Positions 44,501 to 55,665 of a DNA stretch of 64,000 nucleotides are shown piece after piece. This DNA comes from Planctomycetota bacterium. Its GTDB lineage: Bacteria; Planctomycetota; UBA1135; GCA-002686595. A program made the translations under genes and the position numbers. The notes under the pieces are model-generated. The model ran no database searches and had not been told where the DNA came from. It saw only the letters and a list, made by a program, of their open reading frames with translations. Numbering within the stretch: position 1 is the stretch's first letter; the number at the start of each line of letters is the position of its first letter. The DNA lies in NCBI GenBank assembly GCA_023150475.1, contig JAKLKU010000010.1, forward strand, positions 1-64,000, read 5' to 3'.

Positions 44501-45141
44501 TCGCGGAACAAGCCGGCGAGCGGCGTCTCGAGATGGAAGCCACCGCGCGACTCGGGGGGCTGCTGCTCGACGCGAACCGCGTCGATGACGCCGAAGCACG
44601 TTTGCGGGAGGCGCTCCGGATCGCGAACGAAATCGAGGATCGACGAGGACAAGCGCTCGCCGGGCTGTGGCTCGGGATCCTGCTCGCCGAACGACTCGAC
44701 CCGGAAGCCGAGCGACTGCTCGCCAGGGTCTCCACGCTCTCCGGCGAAATCGGCCTCGCCCGTGTCGAAGCCCTGGCGCTCGCCGTCTCCGCGCGCATCT
44801 ACGTGCACCAACGCCGGCACGAGCAAGCGGAAGCCGCCGCAACTCGGGCGCACGAGTTGTTGGAACGGCACGGCGCGGAACTCGCCGACCGCATCGTCAT
44901 CACGGGGACGTTTGCGCTCGTGCTGGAAGCGCTCGGCCGCTCGAGAGCCGCGCGCGAGCTCGTGAAAACGCTGCGTGCGCGGCTGCGCGTCGAGAATCGC
45001 CGACTGCGTGCGCCGGCGCTCCGCCGCGGGCATCGCGTGGCGAGCACGAGGCTGCTCGAGGAAGTGCTGTCTGCGGAAGGCACCATCTATCCCCGGGTCG
45101 AGCTCGATCTCGTCACACCGGAAGCGGACGAGTCGCGCTGA
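41524..45141 (+). CDS. Ser/Thr kinase - AAA ATPase - TPR signalling protein
   Basis: A 1205-residue protein. The kinase domain is at about 8-320: glycine loop GRGATGTV, lysine K43 (AVKAL), catalytic loop HNDVKPEN (H134, D136, K138, N141), a DLG metal site (154-156) in place of DFG, and NPGSLAYLAPER. The ATPase domain begins LVGRDAELARL, with Walker A GPAGAGKS (375-382) and Walker B LVVFVDDVN. It resembles the AAA_16/STAND ATPases of the PknK and LuxR-MalT type. From about 720 to 1180 there are TPR-like repeats. No membrane helix and no DNA-binding domain are visible, so it is a cytoplasmic sensor kinase whose partner is unknown. The ATG at 41524 was chosen because the glycine loop follows at the normal distance; upstream in-frame residues are Arg-rich. 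Confidence 0.92.
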   Translation: MSHASPRYEKLAEIGRGATGTVHRVRLLEPWLDLGAGTELAVKALHPSLIADSGARERFRTEGVAGLRVKHPNLVRVLHFDDGEAPRILMALVGGRTLERALEEQGPFPEPQVRAIGAQVAAALAALHAKGWSHNDVKPENVRWDDTGRAVLLDLGFARKVARSAERAESAATLDLAHADGVNPGSLAYLAPERARGESGSPAGDVFALGVTLYRLATGRHPFADDTNTLEHPAELHEEAGFSSAAWMRNSLDTPGADRMLAAMATARFVPPSRIVPRLSPFFDALIEELLRRDSEVRPNAAEVAARFTANEASPWWRAQLDPGPASRRGSLGSPDAAHFLPLVGRDAELARLAGIWASVIGGEASRGRAVWVHGPAGAGKSRFVGEFGALVRRSEDPPLYLYARCTQDDDSRPCAAILRLLQRYLQLPPGAKVGERERAWLGRIVPPREASTLANALDADFEGASGTAVDAALARWLLALGRRAPLVVFVDDVNFAGEGTLEVLLRLCEELAASKTLLVLGWRDGEDGQSPSELARLRERLREKGLDEELTLGAIDESAIETLVMELFHHTAPRLRIAQVLFARSRGNPGLVAEILRGLLDRGTLRPFSADDRRFVLSIAPDELPLPESLHQLIGERFQKLPPEDRAWLGRLAVVGGRIDSTFLQRAFAPVTRAEVDAMLARLVRAEWLVPAGGRYRFARPALREAVYRGLGDARKRRLHSLAAAALAPTRGRRMSLDDAFQRAFHLRAASEHAALLRLLAPLIAALERRGQPQRVHSLASWGLDALDALAHTKPRDRIRIRLLEAAADASDRLAIRAEQRQWLDQLSNLDLSPDEDTEALARVYLLHGRYAVATGQFGLARGMLRNAVELARRREDCRELESEALRRLSAVQAHVGELQEARRLALDALERAVHDPQKAVAWLNLGVIELLEDDIEEALRTASRALAHMRAAPDWQLPGVLAAAYMLRGRTYRLAGLLRRALGSMDRAVRLAEQAGERRLEMEATARLGGLLLDANRVDDAEARLREALRIANEIEDRRGQALAGLWLGILLAERLDPEAERLLARVSTLSGEIGLARVEALALAVSARIYVHQRRHEQAEAAATRAHELLERHGAELADRIVITGTFALVLEALGRSRAARELVKTLRARLRVENRRLRAPALRRGHRVASTRLLEEVLSAEGTIYPRVELDLVTPEADESR

Positions 45142-45557
45142 GGCCCGCCGCTCGCGGCCAGAGCAGGTTCTCCGGCGTTCGACCGCATTCGGCGGAACGC
45201 GCCCGAGCGGCGTTTCTGAACGGCGTTCCCGAGCGGCGTGGCCGAGCAATCTCGCCGAGTCACGTCGCCGGGCCACGTCCCGGACGGGGTCGGCCGAGCC
45301 GTCGCTCGCACGCCCGTCCGAGAAACCTGACCGGGTGATTTCCGAACGCGACGCACCGATCACCTGGCGCGCACTTGGCATGCGTCGCGCGGCCGACGTC
45401 CTCCCGTCGTCACCCTGCCTGGCACGACCCCGCGACACCGGCTCGCGCTCGTGCGCGCCGAACGCTTACGCACCGGTTCGTAGTTGAGATCGATTCTCAA
45501 TTTTTTGCGTGCCAATGAGACCCAGTCTCATCTACCCTGCCGCGCGAGGTTCCACAC
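45142..45557. other. 416-bp intergenic region with operator at its 3' end
   Basis: The first 330 bp are GC-rich, with loosely repeated GAGCGGCG-like words and no credible gene. The last 75 bp change character: an AT-richer stretch with two inverted repeats (45484-45531) and a T-run at 45501-45506. This is the presumed promoter/operator of the porin operon. Confidence 0.7.
45484..45531 (+). promoter_or_regulatory. Paired inverted repeats, Fur-family-like operator
   Basis: Site 1 is TTGAGA-N5-TCTCAA (45484-45500) and site 2 is ATGAGA-N5-TCTCAT (45515-45531). Their centres are 31 bp apart, about three helical turns, so two dimers could sit on the same face. Both share the TGAGA-N5-TCTCA core seen in many Fur/Irr boxes (family knowledge). 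They lie 27 bp before the porin ATG, where a bound repressor would block transcription. The regulator identity is inferred; no fur gene is in the window. Confidence 0.6.
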
Positions 45558-46802
45558 ATGATTCCCAGCACCATCTGCTTCGTCCCTTTCCTGATCACCC
45601 CAGTCCAGGACACGTCGGCCGTCGCGCCGCAGTCCTCCCAGGATCTCGCCCACCGCGTCGAGCTGCTCGAACAGGAGCTCGCCCGGCTCGCAGAGCCGGC
45701 GCGTCCGCAGGAGGCGGCCTTGACCCAAGCGGGAGCCGGCGCCGCCTGGCACGAGAAGTTCCGCCTCGGCGGTTATGGCGAACTGCACTTCAACGAGCCG
45801 GGCAATGGCGGCAACCAGCTCGACTTCCATCGCATCGTCCTGTACCTCGGCTACCGCTTCAACGAGTGGATCTCGCTGCACTCGGAGACGGAGCTCGAGC
45901 ACGCCTTCGTCGAAGAGGGCAACGGTGTGCTGGGGCTCGAACAGATGTACGTCGAGTTCGCCGTCGGCCAGGACACTGCGATTCGCGTCGGGCGCATCCT
46001 CGCCCCGCTCGGCATCGTCAACGCCCGCCACGAACCGCCGGTGTTCCAAGGAGTCGAGCGTCCGGCGGTCGAAACGGTCGTCCTGCCCTCGACGTGGTTC
46101 TTGGACGGAGTCGGCGTGGCGGGCCGCGTTTCTCCGAGCCTTGCCTACCAGCTCTACTTGACCAACGGGCTCGACGGCTCGGGCTTCTCCGAGCTCGACG
46201 GCATTCGCGGCGGTCGACAAGAAGAGCGTCCTGGAGTGACCCACGCGTCGCTCTCCGGCCGACTGGATTGGTTCCCGCTCGATAGCCTCGAACACGACCT
46301 ACGGCTCGGAATCGGCGCCTTCGGCGGTGACGTCGACAACGGCGACCAGGGGGCTGCCCCGGGTGTCGACGCTGATCTCGTCGTCATGGCCGCCGATTTC
46401 CAGTACGCGTGGGAACGTCTCGAGCTTCGCGGCGTGATCGCGCACGAAGAGATCGACGGCGCCGACGAGTTGTCCGTCGCGACGGGCGAGACGATCGCGG
46501 AGCAAATCGACGGTTGGTATCTGGAAGCGGCATGGCGCTGCCTGCCGGAACAGTGGAAGACCGGCCGTTGGACCGACGCCGAAGCACGCGTCTTCGTTCG
46601 CTACGAGGAGTTCGACACTCAGGCCGACGTCCCCGATGGATTCGTCGCGAACCCCGCGGCTGACCGCAATCAATGGGTGATCGGCGCCAGCTTCCACCCG
46701 ACCCACTCCGTGGTGCTCAAGGCCGACATCGAGATCCGGGACGATGAGTCGAACTCCGCGGTCCCCGAGCGGGTGAACTTGGGCATCGGCTGGAGCCTTT
46801 GA
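45558..46802 (+). CDS. Outer-membrane beta-barrel porin (phosphate-selective porin O/P-like)
   Basis: A 414-residue protein. A signal-like start (MIPSTICFVPFLITPVQD) is followed by a short coiled coil (AHRVELLEQELARLAEPA), as in trimeric porins. A barrel of alternating strands follows: FRLGGYGELHFN, RIVLYLGYRFNEWISLHSETELEHAF, MYVEFAVGQDTAIRVGRILAPLG, YLEAAWRC, RVFVRYEEFDTQA, WVIGASFHPTHSVVLKADIEIRDD. The last residues NLGIGWSL fit a barrel end. The GYGELHF motif is common in OprP/porin-like proteins. GAGG lies 8 nt before the ATG. It is first in a three-gene run downstream of the paired inverted repeats. It may admit a small metal complex or anion; the substrate is not deducible. Confidence 0.82.
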   Translation: MIPSTICFVPFLITPVQDTSAVAPQSSQDLAHRVELLEQELARLAEPARPQEAALTQAGAGAAWHEKFRLGGYGELHFNEPGNGGNQLDFHRIVLYLGYRFNEWISLHSETELEHAFVEEGNGVLGLEQMYVEFAVGQDTAIRVGRILAPLGIVNARHEPPVFQGVERPAVETVVLPSTWFLDGVGVAGRVSPSLAYQLYLTNGLDGSGFSELDGIRGGRQEERPGVTHASLSGRLDWFPLDSLEHDLRLGIGAFGGDVDNGDQGAAPGVDADLVVMAADFQYAWERLELRGVIAHEEIDGADELSVATGETIAEQIDGWYLEAAWRCLPEQWKTGRWTDAEARVFVRYEEFDTQADVPDGFVANPAADRNQWVIGASFHPTHSVVLKADIEIRDDESNSAVPERVNLGIGWSL

Positions 46803-46804
46803 CG

Positions 46805-48508
46805 GTGACCGAGCGCATCCAACGGTGGGCGCTGCGACAGGGCTCGAACGCCGCGCGGCTCATCTGCGCGGCGTTTCGGGCCCTGCGCGCCGATGCGCGA
46901 TCTGCTCGGCTACCCGGCGGAACTGACGCGCACGACCGCCCGGGCATCGGAAGGGTCGCTCGAATCTCCACGTTCGTCTGTTCGATCCTCGCACTCGCAG
47001 CCGCGACGCCGGCTGCGTCGGGGGGCAACTACTTGACACGGCCCCAGGCGCTCGAAGCGGCATTCCCGGGAGCCAGGTCTTTCGCGCCCGTCGAGCTGCC
47101 GAGAGAGCCCAAGGCGCAGGAAGAACTTCGCCGCGCGTCCCGACTCCGCGGCTTGCCGCGCTCGATCCACGAAGCGCGGAATGAACACGGCGCCGTTCTC
47201 GGCTGGGCGGTCGAACGCGACGTCATCGGGAAATCCGAACCGATCACCTACCTGCTCGCAGTGAATGCCGACCAGCGAGTTCTCTCCGTCGAGATTCTCG
47301 CGTATCGCGAATCTCATGGCGGCGAAATTCGCCGAGAGGCCTTTCGGAAACAGTTCGTCGGCAAGACGGACGACTCCGAGCTGACGCTGGGTCGAGACGT
47401 CCGCAACATCACTGGGGCGACCCTTTCGTGTCGTGCGATCACAGACGGAGTTCACGATGACCTCCTGGCGCTGAGGTATGTCCTCGAACGAAAGCCGCAC
47501 GACGCGCAGGCAGACCAGGGCACGCTCGTCGAACCGCAGCGGTTCGCATCCAGCGAACAAGGGCTGTTTCGCCGCGCTCAAGTCTGCATGGGCACGCAGC
47601 TCGAAATCACCATCGCTGGGGTGCCGCACGACTTGGCAGAACGTGCGAGTTCGGCGGCGTTTGCAGAGGCTCGTCGTCTCGACGGCTTGCTCAGCCATTT
47701 CCGTGACGACAGCGATGTGAGTCGAATCGCCCGAGCCGATTCGCAGGGCGCCAAAGTCGCGCCCGAGACATACCGACTTCTCGAAGCAAGCAAGGAACTT
47801 TCCGATCGCACGCTGGGCTCGTTCGATCCGTGCCTCGGCGCTGCAATCCAACTTTGGAGAGACTCGGTCCGCACGCAAGTCTGGCCGACGCCGGAGGACA
47901 TCCGCGAAACACGCGACCGCTGCGGCGTAGGGCTTCTCGTACTGCATCCGGATGGCCTTCGCGTCGCATTGCGAAATCCGATGGCCCGCATCGACCTCGG
48001 CGGAGTCGGCAAGGGTTACGCTCTGGATCAGATGGCTGCCGTGCTGCGCGCACAGGGAGTGAACCGCTCCCTGCTCAACTTTGGCGGACAACTGCTGGCG
48101 CTCGATCCCCCGCCGGGCGAGGACGGCTGGACCGTCGAGGTCGGCAGCCCCGTCGATCGCCACAGATCCCTCATCACCCTCTCGCTGAATCGCCTATCCG
48201 TCGCCTCGAGCGGTACGAGCGAACAACTCCTGTCGATCGGTGCGCGGTCGATCGGCCACATCATCGACCCGCGCACGCTTCATCCCGTGGATTCACGTCG
48301 AATCGCGACCGCGATCGCCGTACGAGCCATGGACGCAGACGCGTGGTCGACCGCTGCGTTCGTCCTAGGCGATGACGGGCTCTCTCTCGCGGAAGCATCC
48401 GGCGTCGGCTTGCTGATCGCCGATCCCTTCGCAGAACCACGAACGAATCCCCTCTTCCGAGAGCTGGCCAACACCACCGGAGAAGCGCTTGCGGCGCCTG
48501 GACGGTAG
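46805..48508 (+). CDS. FMN-binding domain fused to ApbE-type FAD:protein FMN transferase
   Basis: A 567-residue protein; start GTG 46805 (GGAG 9 nt upstream), 2 bp after the porin stop; an in-frame TTG at 46799 overlaps that stop. A hydrophobic segment (about 55-72, STFVCSILALAAA) exports it or anchors it. An FMN-binding domain (about 95-230) carries the flavin attachment motif NITGATLS; the acceptor would be T206. An ApbE domain follows (about 250-550): LSHFRDDSDVSRI, FDPCLGAAIQLW, ARIDLGGVGKGYALD, LLNFGGQLLAL, VASSGTSEQ, IGHIIDPRTLHPV and DADAWSTAAFVLG. ApbE transfers FMN from FAD to Thr/Ser of exported proteins, so this protein would flavinylate itself or sister copies. The next gene overlaps it by 20 bp. 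Confidence 0.9.
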   Translation: MTERIQRWALRQGSNAARLICAAFRALRADARSARLPGGTDAHDRPGIGRVARISTFVCSILALAAATPAASGGNYLTRPQALEAAFPGARSFAPVELPREPKAQEELRRASRLRGLPRSIHEARNEHGAVLGWAVERDVIGKSEPITYLLAVNADQRVLSVEILAYRESHGGEIRREAFRKQFVGKTDDSELTLGRDVRNITGATLSCRAITDGVHDDLLALRYVLERKPHDAQADQGTLVEPQRFASSEQGLFRRAQVCMGTQLEITIAGVPHDLAERASSAAFAEARRLDGLLSHFRDDSDVSRIARADSQGAKVAPETYRLLEASKELSDRTLGSFDPCLGAAIQLWRDSVRTQVWPTPEDIRETRDRCGVGLLVLHPDGLRVALRNPMARIDLGGVGKGYALDQMAAVLRAQGVNRSLLNFGGQLLALDPPPGEDGWTVEVGSPVDRHRSLITLSLNRLSVASSGTSEQLLSIGARSIGHIIDPRTLHPVDSRRIATAIAVRAMDADAWSTAAFVLGDDGLSLAEASGVGLLIADPFAEPRTNPLFRELANTTGEALAAPGR

Positions 48509-48902
48509 ACGCGCGCTCCTGATCGCCGGCTCATGCTCGGCAACCGCGGGCGTGGCGCTGCTCCTCATTCGCACCGTGTGCGAGGCTCCGGACGAATTCA
48601 GCGTCTATCGACACTGGTCTGAACCCTGGCTCCTTGCCACCCATCGCTGGTCCGCGCCGTTCGTATACGTCGCGCTCGGTTGGACGATCGGCGACCACGT
48701 CGTCCAGAAGTGGACATCCGCCACCCGCCGCAGGTCCGGGCTCGTCACGCTGGGTCTCCTGTGCGCAGTCGGCTTGACCGGAGCGACGCTGCAGAACGTC
48801 GACCTCGAGCTCGCCCGCAACACGTTCGTCTGGGTGCACTCCGCCACCGCAATCGCGGCGTTCGGTTCCATCGTGCTTCACCGACGCCGCACCGCTGGCT
48901 GA
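48489..48902 (+). CDS. Four-helix membrane protein with two His pairs, candidate diheme cytochrome b
   Basis: A 137-residue membrane protein. The start is a TTG at 48489 with GGAG 6 nt upstream, overlapping the FMN-ApbE gene by 20 bp. Four hydrophobic helices can be drawn at about 9-29, 54-72, 84-101 and 113-131. Histidines fall at helix ends: H52 and H70 in helix 2, H117 and H131 in helix 4 (plus H42). This is the spacing expected for two transmembrane b hemes, as in cytochrome b561/DUF4405-like proteins. I do not recognise a named family. In context it would pass electrons from the quinone pool to the flavin protein next to it. The heme assignment is an inference from His positions. Confidence 0.65.
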   Translation: MRRLDGRRALLIAGSCSATAGVALLLIRTVCEAPDEFSVYRHWSEPWLLATHRWSAPFVYVALGWTIGDHVVQKWTSATRRRSGLVTLGLLCAVGLTGATLQNVDLELARNTFVWVHSATAIAAFGSIVLHRRRTAG

Positions 48903-48940
48903 TCAAGGCGGCTGGCGGAACCCCCGAGTGGGACGCCAGC

Positions 48941-48977
48941 AAACGAAAAAGGGCTTCCCGACATTCGGGAAGCCCTT
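48941..48977 (-). terminator. Rho-independent terminator of the rRNA operon
   Basis: A perfect 13-bp stem (48949-48961 with 48965-48977) and a 3-nt loop, followed on the minus strand by TTTTTCGTTT. It lies 10 bp beyond the 5S gene. It is by far the strongest intrinsic terminator in the window. Confidence 0.92.
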
Positions 48978-48987
48978 CGATAAGAAA

Positions 48988-49096
48988 CCCCGGCGACGAC
49001 CTACTTTCTCGCTGAAGCAATATCATCGGCGGTTCCTGCTTGACGACCGTGTTCGGGATGGGAACGGGTATGACCAGGAACCTATGGTCACCGGGA
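48988..49096 (-). rRNA. rrf: 5S ribosomal RNA
   Basis: Minus strand; ends CCCGGTGAC and GTCGCCGGGG pair, and the conserved CCGTTCCCATCCCGAACACGG region is present. The ends are approximate to a few bases. It is the last gene of the operon, 118 bp after 23S. Confidence 0.93.
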
Positions 49097-49214
49097 ATGC
49101 GTTGCGCAGGCGTGAACCGCCTGCGCAGTGTAAGAAAGGTGAATCGGGAGAAGCGCAGTCAGGAGCATCGAGCTCCTCTTGCCTCGCCGACGCAAGCGTC
49201 GACGTGGAAAAAGG

Positions 49215-52187
<2,973 letters not shown>

Positions 52188-52234
52188 ACGCTCTTGCTTG
52201 TTTCCGTAATTCTGCCACTTCATTCCCGATTCAC

Positions 52235-52250
52235 CTTGTTTTCAAAGAGC
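52235..52250 (-). promoter_or_regulatory. boxA-like antitermination site before 23S
   Basis: Minus-strand GCTCTTTGAAAACAAG, matching the boxA core (GCTCTTT) bound by NusB/S10. It is about 50 nt before 23S. The same word occurs in the 16S leader at 54308-54323. Placement before both large rRNAs is typical. Confidence 0.75.
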
Positions 52251-52337
52251 GGCCGGCGCTATGCACCGACCTGTTCGACAATTCGTTCGCGTGCAACACA
52301 AACGCAGCGCGCATTGCGCGCTGCCTGGGTGGCCCTC

Positions 52338-52413
52338 TGGTGGAGGCGACGGGACTCGAACCCACGACCACCTGGTTGCAAACCAGGTGCTCTACCAGCT
52401 GAGCTACGCCCCC
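52338..52413 (-). tRNA. tRNA-Ala (UGC)
   Basis: 76 nt including an encoded CCA. Acceptor GGGGGCG pairs with CGCCTCC; D arm AGCTCAGCTGGTAGAGC, anticodon loop TTTGCAA with TGC, T arm GTGGGTTCGAGTCCCGT. In the 16S-23S spacer. Confidence 0.97.
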
Positions 52414-52443
52414 GACCGCAGCGGCTCGACCGCGCGGTGAGTT

Positions 52444-52520
52444 TGGTGGGCCTGACTGGACTTGAACCAGAGACCTCCCGCTTATCAGGCGGACGCTCTA
52501 ACCAACTGAGCTACAGGCCC
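52444..52520 (-). tRNA. tRNA-Ile (GAU)
   Basis: 77 nt including an encoded CCA. Acceptor GGGCCTG pairs with CAGGCCC; anticodon GAT in CTGATAAG; T arm CTGGTTCAAGTCCAG. It lies 30 bp from tRNA-Ala in the 16S-23S spacer. Confidence 0.97.
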
Positions 52521-52681
52521 GGGGCCTCTGAGCCCCCGCCACGGCCTGCTGCCAGGCGTGTACCTGAAGCCAGGGGTCGAGGTGAGCGACGAACGAAATG
52601 ATGAAGAGAAAGGGTGGCCCTATCCACCGTGGAGCTCCTATGCTTCGCCACGCAGCTAGGCTGCGCGTCTAACATAATCCG

Positions 52682-54217
<1,536 letters not shown>

Positions 54218-54307
54218 AGTTTGTCTGGTTCTGTGGAAATTTTTGTGAGCCGCGCCGCGCCGGCTAGGCGCATGCGGGCTCCGCTCGCACGGTTTCAAGG
54301 GCCACCC

Positions 54308-54323
54308 TTGTTTTCAAAGAGCA
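54308..54323 (-). promoter_or_regulatory. boxA-like antitermination site in 16S leader
   Basis: Minus-strand TGCTCTTTGAAAACAA in the transcribed leader about 90 nt before 16S. It shares a run of at least 15 nt with the site before 23S. Confidence 0.75.
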
Positions 54324-54417
54324 CCGAGGCGAACCCCGGCTGATCGTGTTCTGGCGGGCCGAAACCCGCTTCCCAGTGACCTCCGGACGTCGATCCGTCG
54401 TTCACCAGGGGTCGCAG

Positions 54418-54445
54418 AGGATAGGGCCTGGGGACCCAGTGTCAA
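54418..54445 (-). promoter_or_regulatory. Sigma-70-type promoter of the rRNA operon
   Basis: On the minus strand, TTGACA (54440-54445) is a perfect -35 box, with a 16-bp spacer and TATCCT (54418-54423) as -10. Transcription would start near 54410, giving a leader of about 195 nt that contains the boxA-like site. Confidence 0.75.
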
Positions 54446-55606
54446 CGTTCGCGCAGGATTTCCTCGATCTTGCGCGAACGCGCTCGTAAGTGCCTGTGCA
54501 GCATGCTGTTGCGGCTGCTTGGAAGTCGCAACTTCTGTACGGATCTGGCGCCACACCTGGATCCTGGGGGTTTGGAGGTGCTCGGGGCTCGGTGTCCGCG
54601 TGGGCTCCGCCCGCGCGCCCCGGCGAGGTCGCGCGGCCGGCACGTGCGGGCCCTCTGCGTACCCCACTCACCGCCGACGCGCGGCGTGCGTTGCCTCCCG
54701 ATCGGCGCACGAGGCTCGGGCCGCCGCCGTTCCCCTCGGCGGCCTGGGTTCGAGCGTTCGACGCGATACGCCACCGTGCCGGCCGGGCCCTCCCGGGGAC
54801 GTGCAGCCTTGGGGGTGGTCCTCGGCTGGGGCGCGCTCGATGTGGCGCTGTGGGGCCGTTCCGATGGCAGTGGTGCGGACCGCGACAAGATGCCCGTCGC
54901 GCCATCGGCGAGGCCAGCGGGCTCAAGAGTCTGCCCACGACGCGCCGTGGGAGCTGCGGTCCCGATGTTCCTGTGACCGCCGCTGGGCGGGGTATGGTGA
55001 CGCGGTGCCGCGCGCCCGCCGTTCCCGCAACGGACGGCCGTTGTGTGATCGACTTGCCCATTCGGCGGGATGCACTGCGTCGAGTCCGCTGCGTGGCGCG
55101 AGCGTCGGGCATCGGCGATCGCGCGCGCCGGATCGAAGCCGTTCGTTTCCCGCCGCGGCACCGCGGTGCGCAGCGCTTCCCCACCGCGGTGCCACCAGGT
55201 TGCGCCTCCCGCACGTGCTCCGTCCACGTGCGTCGAGAGCACTGCGACGACCAGGTGACCTCCCGACAGTTCGCAGCGTGCCCGTGCGGCAGGTTGCCCG
55301 AGCGCGGCGAACACTCGGAGCTGCCGACACACGGCACGCACTCGGGGGCACGCACCGGGGGCAGGCAGCCCCTGGCGCGCGATCATCGTCAACGCGGCCG
55401 GCGACGTGTCGGGAGCTGGGCCCGAGGACTGCCGGGCCTTGCTGCGGCGCGCCGAGGAAGAGCGCTCGCTGATCGCGCGTTCGCGGCGAACGAGGATGGC
55501 GCGGTCGCTCGAGTTCGCTCGCCGCGGCGCGTCGAGCGCCACGCTTCCGCGTCGGGACTCGCCCCTCGGTGTCGCCGCGGACTCCGCGCGCGACGCAGGA
55601 AGCAGA
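54446..55606. other. Gene-free stretch between rRNA promoter and L,D-transpeptidase
   Basis: About 1.2 kb. Frames are open on both strands but their products are Arg/Ala/Pro-rich with no recognisable domain. I found no tRNA, no tandem repeat and no mobile-element end in it. Confidence 0.6.
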
Positions 55607-55641
55607 GCGCCCGGGATTCGCAGGCCGCGAATCCCGGGCGC
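55607..55641 (-). terminator. 15-bp perfect hairpin after the L,D-transpeptidase gene
   Basis: Arms 55607-55621 and 55627-55641 are exact inverted repeats around a 5-nt loop, starting 25 nt after the stop codon. The following minus-strand bases (TCTGCTTCC) are only mildly T-rich. It is a likely terminator or 3'-end stabiliser. Confidence 0.6.
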
Positions 55642-55665
55642 CGATGTCCTTGCGTCGCCGTGCCG

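Noticed and set aside
54446..55606. Plus-strand frame of about 800 codons running from the rRNA promoter through the L,D-transpeptidase region
   Set aside because: The product is Arg/Ala/Gly-rich without domains, and it is antisense to the well-supported transpeptidase gene with its HGT...SQGC motif.
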